A program made the translations under genes and the position numbers. DNA of 64,000 nt, from the IMG/VR virus record IMGVR_UViG_3300028654_000001, positions 124,001-188,000 of that record. One strand, written 5' to 3'. Below are positions 1-8,127 of this stretch, one piece after another; the stretch's first letter is position 1; each line of letters begins with the position of its first letter. The notes beneath the pieces are model-generated. The model did not search any database and had not been told where the DNA came from. It worked only from the letters and a program-made list of their open reading frames with translations. Source of the stretch: a virus.

Positions 1-33
1 GTCGTATAATAAGTAGGATGTTGACCCACACCA

Positions 34-207
34 GTGATTTTGGTTGAACTAGACTACCTTACCAGCTACATTCGAATGGATCTGCATCAGTTATGCGAGA
101 GGTTAGGTGCCACTAAAAGTAAGGCAACCTCTCGCATACTAGCTAGGTCTTTGAAAATTGATATTAATCAATTAGCTAGCAGCTACCAATTGCACGAGTT
201 TAACTGA
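34..207 (+). CDS. Small hypothetical protein, weakly SAP/HTH-like
   Basis: A 57-codon open frame (GTG start; internal ATG at 76) ends at TGA 205-207. The translation has a compact helical look (MDLHQLCERLGATKSKATSR) reminiscent of SAP-type DNA-binding motifs, but the match is by eye only. There is no clear Shine-Dalgarno site, and an upstream in-frame stop lies near position 22. It sits just upstream of the CRISPR leader. It may be a genuine small gene or chance. Confidence 0.3.
   Translation: MILVELDYLTSYIRMDLHQLCERLGATKSKATSRILARSLKIDINQLASSYQLHEFN
94..137. repeat. Perfect 12-bp inverted repeat
   Basis: ATGCGAGAGGTT at 94-105 is exactly reversed in AACCTCTCGCAT ending near 137, with about 20 bases between. 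It could form a hairpin in RNA or a protein-binding palindrome. It lies inside the weak ORF 34-207, about 150 bp before the first CRISPR repeat. Confidence 0.5.
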
Positions 208-283
208 GTTACCTGAAGTTCGAAACGTAGTTCTCGAGATCAATCCTGTAACTGGTTGGACTCTCTAGTTCTATAGGTGACTA
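208..283 (+). promoter_or_regulatory. Presumed CRISPR leader
   Basis: This non-coding stretch directly precedes the first perfect repeat. The degenerate repeats are all at the opposite (right) end, which is the usual leader-distal end, and the repeats end in ATTGAAAC, the usual crRNA 5' handle, when read on +. Both signs put the leader here. No definite promoter hexamers are visible. Confidence 0.45.
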
Positions 284-2719
284 CTGGGGATCCTTGATTG
301 GATCCCCGTTCATTGAAACTCTCGATACAATGCTCCCAGAGGAAGCCTCTCGGTCAGCTGGGGATCCTTGATTGGATCCCCGTTCATTGAAACAGCTTCG
401 CCACGATGACCGTTTGCGCCTCCCCGTCTTCTGGGGATCCTTGATTGGATCCCCGTTCATTGAAACCCGTAAAGGCGTCAACGTCATCTCGATTCCCATT
501 CTTGCTGGGGATCCTTGATTGGATCCCCGTTCATTGAAACCTTTCAGTGCCGGTTCTCAGAGATGGGGAGAAGGACCTGGGGATCCTTGATTGGATCCCC
601 GTTCATTGAAACGATTGTGTGCAGAACGTCGTCGAGCGCGGTGCGTCCTGGGGATCCTTGATTGGATCCCCGTTCATTGAAACACGGAAACTTGCGGAAG
701 GTCGAATAAAGGGTGAGAACTGGGGATCCTTGATTGGATCCCCGTTCATTGAAACAATGTTGCTGTTTTCCCATCGCCACTCGCAGCGGTCTGGGGATCC
801 TTGATTGGATCCCCGTTCATTGAAACCATCTCGTTGACCATGGTCCCACCCACTACGAGTGGCTGGGGATCCTTGATTGGATCCCCGTTCATTGAAACCA
901 CGCTCTGAGAGGGGCATTCGTTACAGCAATGATGGCTGGGGATCCTTGATTGGATCCCCGTTCATTGAAACAAACGAGTCACGGCAATTGCACCGCGTAC
1001 TGGCCCGAGGTCTGGGGATCCTTGATTGGATCCCCGTTCATTGAAACAGGAGCTCTGCGTCTTGACGTAGGAGGCCTTCAGGCTGGGGATCCTTGATTGG
1101 ATCCCCGTTCATTGAAACCAAGTCCTCAAGTTCCTGCGATTCGCTCCGATCATTCTCTGGGGATCCTTGATTGGATCCCCGTTCATTGAAACGTCAATAA
1201 CCTAATGATTCGGTTCGCAGGCTCTGGGCCTGGGGATCCTTGATTGGATCCCCGTTCATTGAAACGAAGAGTATCATCGCTCGAAGTTTCACCTGTAGCA
1301 GGCTGGGGATCCTTGATTGGATCCCCGTTCATTGAAACGATCCACTGAAGACCCTGACTCCTCGGACTTAGGGCTGGGGATCCTTGATTGGATCCCCGTT
1401 CATTGAAACGGAGCCCTACCTAGTCTGTTCAAGAGCGAGGGAGAGCTGGGGATCCTTGATTGGATCCCCGTTCATTGAAACTGGAACCTTCTTCTGCTCT
1501 ACCGACAGACCGTTGAGCAGCTGGGGATCCTTGATTGGATCCCCGTTCATTGAAACGGCCCTCTTGGGCTGACACCCGGACCCATAAAGATCTGGGGATC
1601 CTTGATTGGATCCCCGTTCATTGAAACTTGGGTTTGATTTTGACTATCCGCTCTCCATAGCAGCTGGGGATCCTTGATTGGATCCCCGTTCATTGAAACG
1701 AGACCAAGACAAGGATTATTCCTCCTCGTCCAGTCTGGGGATCCTTGATTGGATCCCCGTTCATTGAAACACGTCCATGAGTCGCTTGGTCTGATTGGCG
1801 CAAAGTAGCTGGGGATCCTTGATTGGATCCCCGTTCATTGAAACTGGTTGAGGTGAAATCGGTTCGGGCAGCTCGTTGGCTGGGGATCCTTGATTGGATC
1901 CCCGTTCATTGAAACACTCAGCTCCCGAACTCGTTCGAGTCGCTCACGGACTGGGGATCCTTGATTGGATCCCCGTTCATTGAAACGACAGTAGCAACGC
2001 GTCCGAGGGCGGGAACTCTTGGCTGGGGATCCTTGATTGGATCCCCGTTCATTGAAACCTAATGATCGTGCCGAGCACCACGCTCGCTTGGATCTGGGGA
2101 TCCTTGATTGGATCCCCGTTCATTGAAACAAACGAGTCGGTCAACGATGTAGTACCAGTGACTGGGGATCCTTGATTGGATCCCCGTTCATTGAAACGAG
2201 TACCGCTATGATGCAACCGAGTGCGGCAGCCGACTGGGGATCCTTGATTGGATCCCCGTTCATTGAAACAAACCATCTCGCACCGTGACAACAGCCGAAC
2301 TGAACAACGGCTGGGGATCTCTCTGATGAGGTCCCCGATCATTGAAACAAACTACCCCCGCCTCACCCTTTGCGATTCGCCACAAGGCGCTGGGGACCCA
2401 TGATTGGGTCCCCGATCATTGAAACAAACTGGGATAACTACCTTCAAATTCTTGAAACCTTCAGGTCTGGGGACCCATGATTGGGTCCCCGATCATTGAA
2501 ACCTGCGAGTTCGGAACTCTACGGCTGTGGGTGGCGATCCCTGGGGACCCAATCATGGATCCCCGATCATTGAAATAAAATTGTGAATTCTATTAGGCTT
2601 ATCTCACAAAGTTTTGGGGGTCCCTAATGGGGGTCCCCGATCATTGAAATGATATTGCTCCGACCCTACCACCAGCAGAATTTCTTTGGGATCCATGATT
2701 GGGTCCCGTTCATTTAAAC
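284..2719 (+). CRISPR. CRISPR array, 34 repeats, 33 spacers
   Basis: A 36-bp repeat begins CTGGGGATCC and ends GTTCATTGAAAC, with the palindromic arms GGGGATCC and GGATCCCC around TTGATT. Twenty-eight identical copies start at 284, 358, 431 and so on to 2234; six diverged copies follow from 2311. Spacers are mostly 35-38 bp (range 32-41). The ATTGAAAC end resembles handles of type I and III systems. No cas1, cas2, effector or cas6-like gene is found in the remaining 61 kb of the window, so the array is either phage-borne and dependent on outside Cas proteins, or cas genes lie left of position 1. Confidence 0.98.
2311..2719 (+). repeat. Degenerate trailer repeats of the CRISPR array
   Basis: Six diverged repeats start near 2311, 2390, 2467, 2541, 2615 and 2685. 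The copies at 2390 and 2467 are identical to each other and differ from the main repeat at paired positions: GGGGACCC and GGGTCCCC replace GGGGATCC and GGATCCCC, so the stem is preserved. The last copies lose the final C or change CATTGAAAC to CATTTAAAC. Confidence 0.9.
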
Positions 2720-2742
2720 AACCATAATCAATGGATTACACT

Positions 2743-3057
2743 TCAGTAGTGAAGCTTCTCGTTGAGCTCGTTGATGAGCTCCTGCTCACGAGGTGAGATA
2801 GTTACCCGTAGTCGGATACCAACCCGCCTTGCTGTTTCGAGTATTGCTGCATCAGTCATGGTCATAAAGTTGGTGGCCTGATCTTCAATCAAGGTCCAGT
2901 TAGGGGTGTTGTTGAGGAACCTGAATGCTATCAGCGTACAGTACTCGGCCTTCTCAGTGGTACTGAGGCTACTTTGAGTCTCAGGGATCTCTTTTGTACC
3001 AGGCTCTCGAGAGGGTCTGATCTCATCCCAACACTCTTCAATTGGTTCGTCAGCCAT
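2743..3057 (-). CDS. N-terminally tagged hypothetical protein
   Basis: I choose the internal ATG at 3057 because it is preceded by GAGGTG seven bases upstream and begins with the recurrent N-terminal tag (MADEPIEECWDEIRPSREPG). That gives a 104-residue protein. The same frame is open upstream to 3459, so as sequenced this is also the C-terminal half of a longer ORF. The body (about residues 30-104) looks helical and has no motif I recognise. See the finding on the seven-A run. Confidence 0.65.
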   Translation of the reverse strand: MADEPIEECWDEIRPSREPGTKEIPETQSSLSTTEKAEYCTLIAFRFLNNTPNWTLIEDQATNFMTMTDAAILETARRVGIRLRVTISPREQELINELNEKLHY

Positions 3058-3104
3058 CAGAAAACACCTCGAGTCACTTGAGCTATGGGATCTTTCAACA
3101 GTAG

Positions 3105-3459
3105 TCATTTTTTTGTATCCAGGTCGTGACATTTCTCTTACCAGAGCCTCGTCGGAGTACCTCAGCTTCTGAGTCCTCCACGAGTCCTCAACTACGCGTT
3201 GACCTGCAGGCCTCCACCGAGCAGGTGTGTCAGGGTCACCATGGATGTCTTCAACCTCTGGAGGGATCAGGCACTTGGTGAAGAGCCAGTCCAAACAGAA
3301 CTCACATACACTGAACTTGTACTTAGTACAATCATCAAGGGCACCCGCTCCGTTCCCAGGTGTCGAGTGAAAGCTCCCTTGGACCTCAGCGTCGACAAGT
3401 CCTACTCGTGGAGTGTTCGGTTCTAGTTGTAATGAGTGTCCACATACATTACAGGTCAC
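3105..3459 (-). CDS. Small zinc-ribbon protein reading on into the next gene
   Basis: A GTG start at 3459 overlaps the end of the preceding gene by 11 bases. The product has CNVCG near the N-terminus and CEFCLDW near residue 52, a Cys4 pattern seen in small phage-type zinc proteins, followed by a GDPDTPARWRPAGQRVVEDS segment. As sequenced there is no stop: the frame continues to 2743. If the run of seven A (3108-3114) had six, translation would end in Y-K-K-stop at 3105, giving a normal 117-residue protein separated from the tagged gene. Confidence 0.6.
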
Positions 3460-3826
3460 TTAGTAGCCTTTCAAATCGGGTTGGTCGAGAACCTCTATAA
3501 GTCTCAGGACTCTCGTTTAGATAGGTATCGAGAATATCCAGAGCTAGATCACTCCAGTACTTCCTAGAGTTCAACTTCCTCATGGTCGGATCAGGGTTGG
3601 CCCTGTTGAACTTCACTCCAGTACTCTTGCACCCCCAGATACCAGTGTAGGTGACAATATTCGGGTCAGATTTCATATTGCGAAGATAGGCGACAAACCA
3701 AACTCTCTGAGGGTTTCGACCTAAGTCTACTACGATAGTCACCTTGTACAGCTTGGAGGCCTCAGAATCTCTGACGATAATATCCCGAACTTGTTGAATT
3801 CGTTGGTCTAGAACTTCAAGAGGCAT
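3449..3826 (-). CDS. C-terminally tagged hypothetical protein
   Basis: A 125-residue protein (ATG at 3826; GTG at 3829 possible) starts inside the stop region of the upstream gene, with GACGAG nearby as a ribosome site. The body looks alpha/beta with no recognised motif. It ends in SRPTRFERLLSDL, the recurrent C-terminal tag. The neighbouring gene 3816-4298 ends in the same tag although the bodies are unrelated. Confidence 0.85.
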   Translation of the reverse strand: MPLEVLDQRIQQVRDIIVRDSEASKLYKVTIVVDLGRNPQRVWFVAYLRNMKSDPNIVTYTGIWGCKSTGVKFNRANPDPTMRKLNSRKYWSDLALDILDTYLNESPETYRGSRPTRFERLLSDL

Positions 3827-4298
3827 CACTCTCGTCCTTGATGATCCGCTCGAATCGCGTGGGCCTGGACTCTACAGGTGGACTACCCGTAGCTCTAACT
3901 AAGTGAGCATGACGTAGATCCATATATAGATAGCTTGTTGGTCCACAGTTATCGCAATAACAAGGACCTATGGGTATAATGTAGTTCTCTGCACTCAAGG
4001 GAGTCTCAGTGAGGAATCCCATACCCATAAATGGTTGCAAGTCAGGTGACTCGCTAATCTCGTTCATCATGGTGGTAGACTCCGATTGGATACGCTCGAA
4101 GTCTTCATCAGTATACACTCCCGGATCAGTGGTATCTAATACGTTGGTGGTTACTTGGAAAGGTCCGCAGCGAGTAGTAACCTCCACACGACCCTCTTGA
4201 ACCGTTGAGACTCTTGTAGCCAATTGATTACAGATGCAGCAACGAACGGCGTACTTCTCAAGGAGTTCCTTGGTGGTGAGGATCATCAAGTCAATCAT
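3816..4298 (-). CDS. Cys-rich, C-terminally tagged protein
   Basis: The start ATG at 4298 overlaps the stop of the upstream gene; TTG at 4322 is an alternative. CCIC near the N-terminus and CYCDNC in the C-terminal third suggest a bound zinc. It ends in ESRPTRFERIIKDESDAS. The gene at 5254-5760 is a paralogue: both share a C-x2-C followed by ATR, a Cys-Asp motif before a Tyr-rich stretch, an LVR or MVRRAT stretch, and the tag. Function unknown. Confidence 0.85.
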   Translation of the reverse strand: MIDLMILTTKELLEKYAVRCCICNQLATRVSTVQEGRVEVTTRCGPFQVTTNVLDTTDPGVYTDEDFERIQSESTTMMNEISESPDLQPFMGMGFLTETPLSAENYIIPIGPCYCDNCGPTSYLYMDLRHAHLVRATGSPPVESRPTRFERIIKDESDAS

Positions 4299-4824
4299 CC
4301 GGATATTGGTAGTAGCCGACAATGTTGATCAACTTTTCAATGAACTTGTAGGCACCAACAATAACGTCATCACTTTGGCTCACACTCTCAGGGCCACTTA
4401 TCTGATGGTCATCGGTGAAAGTGGTGATCACCTTCTCAAGGGATCTGAGTTGAGCCAGGGTAAGAGACTTTCGCACTCGAGGAACATTAACCCCGAAGTC
4501 CATGGGTTCTAGATCAGAGTTAACAATCGGAATCCCGAGCTCACGAGCTCGTTTGACCTCCCTCTTGACCCCCGATGAGGATTCCCAGCCCGGGACAAGC
4601 ACTAGGAGGTCACAGGTCTCTAGTAGGTCCAGAGCTGCCTCCAACCAGAACTCGTAGTCCTGAGTGTCAGCAAAGGGGCTCCAGAACACGTTTGGACAGA
4701 CCGGTACCCAGCCCGCCTTAAGTACGTCGGAGATCACCAGTCGAGCCTTGGAGATGTTCTCCTCAATCTCATCAGCAGAGCCACTATAAGCACCGGAGAC
4801 GAAAGCACGTCCTTTTGTCTTCAT
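4291..4824 (-). CDS. DUF4406 / nucleoside 2-deoxyribosyltransferase-like protein
   Basis: The 177-residue product begins with a strand and Gly loop (AFVSGAYSGSADEIEENI), then WLEAALDLLETCDLLVLVPG and WESSSGVKREVKRARELGIP, the conserved signature of the DUF4406 and nucleoside deoxyribosyltransferase-like fold. Such proteins bind or process nucleotides; the actual substrate is unknown. A C-terminal extension of about 60 residues is unassigned. The start ATG at 4824 follows a GGTGAT site. It heads the run of genes leading to 2743. Confidence 0.8.
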   Translation of the reverse strand: MKTKGRAFVSGAYSGSADEIEENISKARLVISDVLKAGWVPVCPNVFWSPFADTQDYEFWLEAALDLLETCDLLVLVPGWESSSGVKREVKRARELGIPIVNSDLEPMDFGVNVPRVRKSLTLAQLRSLEKVITTFTDDHQISGPESVSQSDDVIVGAYKFIEKLINIVGYYQYPDD

Positions 4825-4970
4825 AGATCACCGAGCTCCAATACTCATACATTCAGTCACTGAGACGTGTTCTATGGGCCAAAAGAGAATGACGGTAAGA
4901 GTAGCTCTATCACTCGCATTGTCAACTCCTGAGACGTAGGGGTTCGACTAGCTTAGCAGGGTACCCTACC
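4825..4970. other. Short intergenic region with possible 15-codon leader ORF
   Basis: On the minus strand an AGGAG site precedes an ATG that opens a 15-codon frame (MRVIELLLPSFSFGP). It may be a leader peptide or chance. No terminator or promoter of the recurrent type is seen. Confidence 0.25.
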
Positions 4971-5261
4971 TCAAGAAGCCTTGGCCCCTTCGAAGGGCTT
5001 CATCTCCTGGCACTTGGTAGCGATCGGGGGCAGGTTCGGAAGCTGAGTCTGACATGCTTGATAGAGAGTGTACGCAAGATTAGTGAGTTGAGCTAACGCA
5101 ATGACTTGCCCTTCACTCTCGGTTTTTCTGGATTGCCCTTTGATTAAACTTATGAGGTGTAGATAGTAGTTGATCGCATCATCCCCTCTGATGAAGACCC
5201 CACGCCAATCATCACCAAACCTCATGCCACCGGTCTCTGGTCGTTCCTGTTCATCATTCAT
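4971..5261 (-). CDS. Conserved small phage-type protein (FIRGDDA motif)
   Basis: The start ATG at 5261 overlaps the stop of 5254-5760 and has GAGG nine bases upstream. The 96-residue product contains RFGDDWRGVFIRGDDAINYY followed by two helices. This GVFIRGD pattern is one I associate with short hypothetical proteins of phages and host genomes; no function is known. Confidence 0.8.
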   Translation of the reverse strand: MNDEQERPETGGMRFGDDWRGVFIRGDDAINYYLHLISLIKGQSRKTESEGQVIALAQLTNLAYTLYQACQTQLPNLPPIATKCQEMKPFEGAKAS

Positions 5262-5760
5262 TTTCATCATCCTCGAGTATGCGGTCAAAACGAGTAGGCC
5301 TGACCTGCTCGGTAGCAGAGAGTCCAACGTTGGTAGCCCTGCGAACCATAGGGGCAATCTCAAGCTCTTGGTACTGTAGTGCCTCGTAGACCCCAGTGTG
5401 GGTATCACAGAAGAAGGGACCTTGATCGAAGGACCAGGATTGAACCTCAGCCCCAAAACCCAAGTTTGGGATCTCCTCACCTATGGCGGCCAGCTCACGC
5501 TGAATCCAACTTACAGTACGTCTACCAATATCCTCCATAGTCAAGTGATCACTTCTGAAAATCTCTGAGGAGGTCATTCGCTGACGGCTTAGTGCGGCGG
5601 TCGGTGTCCAAGCAAACTTGGACAGCTCACCCATCTTGATTCGTAAAATCTGGATGTCGGGAGCGAGGTCTCGATACCTCCGAGTAGCCATGGCTCCGCA
5701 AACACTGCAATGAGGAGCTATATCAACGAGTAGGTTGTAGAGTGCAAAGGTGTCAGGCAT
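5254..5760 (-). CDS. Cys-containing, C-terminally tagged protein
   Basis: This 168-residue paralogue of 3816-4298 has HCSVCGAMATRRY near the N-terminus, FFCDTHTG in the last third and ends in VRPTRFDRILEDDENE. A metal-binding fold is likely. The middle region differs strongly from its paralogue while the tag is conserved, so the tag is under separate constraint. Confidence 0.85.
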   Translation of the reverse strand: MPDTFALYNLLVDIAPHCSVCGAMATRRYRDLAPDIQILRIKMGELSKFAWTPTAALSRQRMTSSEIFRSDHLTMEDIGRRTVSWIQRELAAIGEEIPNLGFGAEVQSWSFDQGPFFCDTHTGVYEALQYQELEIAPMVRRATNVGLSATEQVRPTRFDRILEDDENE

Positions 5761-5778
5761 GTTCGAGTCTTGGGTGTA

Positions 5779-5994
5779 CTAGTCTGTTTTCTGACACTTG
5801 GGGCATTGAGGTACCACCCCCTGACCCGAGTAATTATGGAGCTTACACACCCAACTACGCCAGGGAGCCCTCGCATTGACAGAGTTGTTGATGAAGTAGA
5901 CTAGAGCACATGCTTGATCAGAGTGGTTGCAATTGGCAGCTAGTTTTTTGATCTCATCAAGAAGATCCCTATCACTTACTTCTTTGGTTGGCAT
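5779..5994 (-). CDS. Small zinc-finger-like protein
   Basis: The ATG at 5994 (alternatives 6000, 6084) overlaps the 3' end of the upstream gene. The 71-residue product has CNHSDQAC in the middle and ends in CPKCQK, so a four-ligand metal site is plausible. Function unknown. Confidence 0.65.
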   Translation of the reverse strand: MPTKEVSDRDLLDEIKKLAANCNHSDQACALVYFINNSVNARAPWRSWVCKLHNYSGQGVVPQCPKCQKTD

Positions 5995-6280
5995 GATCAT
6001 TCTCGTCGGGTGAGGGGCATTTGTATCCTGGGTAGTTGGCGTTTGGTGGCTCATTGCTGAGCCTGAGTAGGTAGAGGGTCTCACTAACCACTTGCTCGAG
6101 ATCTATGGAATCGAAAGGGAATGCACCAGGCTTGGTTCCCTCTCTGTCGAGTCTAGCACCCCAGTCTGGGGCCATTAGTCCTCGCTCGTCTAGGTCATTG
6201 ATGAGCTGGACACCTAGCAAGCGTAGTTGGGACCTCAGGATGATTCGAGCCGTTTCCAAGTCAATTGGCGGTGCTTCCAC
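5972..6280 (-). CDS. Hypothetical helical protein
   Basis: A 102-residue product with a helical N-terminal half (LETARIILRSQLRLLGVQLI) and a polar C-terminus. It is translationally coupled to 5779-5994. No motif recognised. Confidence 0.7.
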   Translation of the reverse strand: MEAPPIDLETARIILRSQLRLLGVQLINDLDERGLMAPDWGARLDREGTKPGAFPFDSIDLEQVVSETLYLLRLSNEPPNANYPGYKCPSPDENDHANQRSK

Positions 6281-6361
6281 ACGTGTACCTTACCTGGATT
6301 TGGGCGGGAGTTCAACGAGTAAGTACTTGCTGAGTACCAGAACTTCAGATAATCTTCCTTG

Positions 6362-6640
6362 ATGCTCACTGCTTGGCTGGCCAGACGCCGAAAAGAGAAG
6401 GCAGCTAAACTGGAGAAGGACTGGCTCCTCAAGCGAGATGGTTTTATCTGCTACTGTAGAGAGTGCGGAGCTACTTTGAATAATGCCTGTCAGGTCATCG
6501 ACGAGGATCGATGTCAGTTCAGATGCCCGTGCGGGATGACCAGCATATTCGGGTTCCTTAACTATCCGGTCCCCATACTGTTCTCCTGCTCCCCCGACGA
6601 CCAATTCCCACCCAAAGATGTTGCTCCGATTCTCCCGTGA
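6362..6640 (+). CDS. Small zinc-ribbon protein
   Basis: The only rightward gene in this stretch. After a basic N-terminus the product has CYCREC and CQFRCPCG, a zinc-ribbon pattern, then a hydrophobic FGFLNYPVPILF. The antisense ORF over the same bases lacks such features. The start ATG is at 6362; TTG at 6359 is less likely. Confidence 0.6.
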   Translation: MLTAWLARRRKEKAAKLEKDWLLKRDGFICYCRECGATLNNACQVIDEDRCQFRCPCGMTSIFGFLNYPVPILFSCSPDDQFPPKDVAPILP

Positions 6641-6642
6641 GC

Positions 6643-7161
6643 TCACTCATCACTAGGGCCGTACAACCCCTCAATAACCTTCTGGACGTGTATTCCATTC
6701 TCAGTCCTAGGAATGAAGAGTACGATCCGTAACCTATTGAATTTGTATAGAGTATACTGCTCGAGAGTGGTGTCAGCCTTTACAATGTCAGCCTTTGGGT
6801 CAAGGTTCTCCAGGTGATTCACCCGGTCTATGTGGTAGAGTGCCTTGTTTAGGTCAATCACGCTTGCAAATTTGATGATTGTACCCTCGAAGTTACATCG
6901 AACTGGCAACCCAGTAGACGATCCCTTGTAGCACCCAAATAGTTCAGGACTTGTTGGGTAGAATCTCCATTGAGATTCGTGACTCCAAGATTCGAATGCC
7001 CAAGGAGTACCTTCCTGACAGTTGGTAGTTATCCCATTGCTTTGGAGGGTAGTGCAGATGTCCTTAGGTGTGACTTCTATAGTATTAGAGTACCAGCTAA
7101 ATCCTAGGTTGGATAGGCCAATCAGGACGACTGCTAGTAGACTGAGTGCTTTGGTTGCCAT
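6643..7161 (-). CDS. Secreted or membrane-anchored hypothetical protein
   Basis: The start ATG at 7161 is set by the promoter element seven bases upstream. Residues 1-22 (MATKALSLLAVVLIGLSNLG) form a signal peptide or membrane anchor. Four Cys residues in the outer part (CTT, CQE, CYKG, CNF) may form disulphides, consistent with an exported domain. Function unknown. Confidence 0.75.
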   Translation of the reverse strand: MATKALSLLAVVLIGLSNLGFSWYSNTIEVTPKDICTTLQSNGITTNCQEGTPWAFESWSHESQWRFYPTSPELFGCYKGSSTGLPVRCNFEGTIIKFASVIDLNKALYHIDRVNHLENLDPKADIVKADTTLEQYTLYKFNRLRIVLFIPRTENGIHVQKVIEGLYGPSDE

Positions 7162-7168
7162 GTCACTC

Positions 7169-7198
7169 AATACTACATATCGGGGGTTAGGATCTCAC
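7169..7198 (-). promoter_or_regulatory. Fixed-spacing promoter element
   Basis: GAGATC and TAGTATT are separated by 15 bases, 7 bases before the ATG at 7161. Confidence 0.7.
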
Positions 7199-7211
7199 TA
7201 CTTATTCTGGA

Positions 7212-7505
7212 TTAGGCCTCCCCGACAACCGACTTCCCACCAAAGATGTTGTCCCAGTTCTCCCGGTAGGCTCGACTGTTGACCAGGGGAGGTCTACCGA
7301 CGGGCTCCTCTGATATGATCCTGTGAAGAGGACCTTCAACCCTCTCAAGGTGGAGCTTGGCATCAAAAATACCACCAGGGACTGACTCCAAGTCCCGATA
7401 GAGCCTACCTGACTGGACCCCGTTCTCGTCAATATGAAGGGCCTTGCACCCACCCTCAATTTCTGGGCCTAAGACAACATAACCCTTGTCATCGTCATCT
7501 TTCAT
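7212..7505 (-). CDS. Hypothetical acidic-start protein
   Basis: The ATG at 7505 (MKDDDDKG) is chosen over the upstream frame start at 7538. The 97-residue product has a beta-rich first half and no recognised motif. It is about 14 bases upstream of the promoter element for 7161 and does not share that transcript's start. Confidence 0.65.
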   Translation of the reverse strand: MKDDDDKGYVVLGPEIEGGCKALHIDENGVQSGRLYRDLESVPGGIFDAKLHLERVEGPLHRIISEEPVGRPPLVNSRAYRENWDNIFGGKSVVGEA

Positions 7506-7552
7506 TGGGATCCGCCACAACAACCCTACGTGAAACAAACAGAGTTGTCAAA

Positions 7553-7876
7553 TTACTTGACGAGTCGAAGTTTACGAGGTTGCTTGACTTCATTTACCCT
7601 CATCCTTCTCGGTCCCTCGTAGTCAGTGCAAACCTCGGAAGACTTCAGATCCCGTCTGACCCAAAGTTGATCAGCGGTGTTGACAGTAATCGATAAGACA
7701 TCGGTTTTATGAAACTTCCCATAGAAGCACCTCACTATGTGGTCCCTGAAGCACTTGCTAACCCAATGGAGGGCAAATTGCTCCTCATCTGGCGACTTAT
7801 CGATGCTCTTCTTAAGATCTTCACCTATGTTGACTCTATAGGGGTGGGGTCGCCACTTGCAGTCGTTGCAATTCAT
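7553..7876 (-). CDS. Small Cys-containing hypothetical protein
   Basis: The 107-residue product begins MNCNDCKWRPHPYRVNIGED and has two further Cys (CFRDHIVRC), so a metal site is possible. It is in the leftward group running from the radical SAM gene at 9430. Confidence 0.65.
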   Translation of the reverse strand: MNCNDCKWRPHPYRVNIGEDLKKSIDKSPDEEQFALHWVSKCFRDHIVRCFYGKFHKTDVLSITVNTADQLWVRRDLKSSEVCTDYEGPRRMRVNEVKQPRKLRLVK

Positions 7877-7885
7877 TTGGGTGAC

Positions 7886-8122
7886 TCAGGGCTCCTCGAA
7901 GATGTGGAGCTTGCCAACAGGAACGTCCTCACAACGCACCGTAGCCATCGTCTGGAGACTGGTACCCCAACCAGAGGTAGCGAAGCATATAGGTGCCCCA
8001 GGGTACTTCATGAAGGTAATGCTGTTAGGAGTCGGATTCCTTGACCTGTAGCTCAGGTAGGCCACTAGAATGGAAAGTGTCCCAACAATTACCAAACCAA
8101 CTATCAACTTTACTCTGAACAT
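7886..8122 (-). CDS. Small membrane protein
   Basis: The N-terminal segment MFRVKLIVGLVIVGTLSILV is a single membrane helix, followed by about 55 outer residues with two Cys. ATG 8122 is preferred; a GTG at 8131 overlaps the upstream stop as GTGA. It is coupled to the tagged gene 8128-8496. Confidence 0.7.
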   Translation of the reverse strand: MFRVKLIVGLVIVGTLSILVAYLSYRSRNPTPNSITFMKYPGAPICFATSGWGTSLQTMATVRCEDVPVGKLHIFEEP

Positions 8123-8127
8123 ACTGA

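Noticed and set aside
281-2342. Several ORFs of 60-100 codons within the CRISPR array on both strands
   Set aside because: They are translations of the repeat (repeating NERGSNQGSP or GSLIGSPFIET) and have no coding signals.
6290-6646. Minus-strand 118-codon ORF
   Set aside because: It covers the plus-strand zinc-ribbon gene and lacks motif, ribosome site and promoter.
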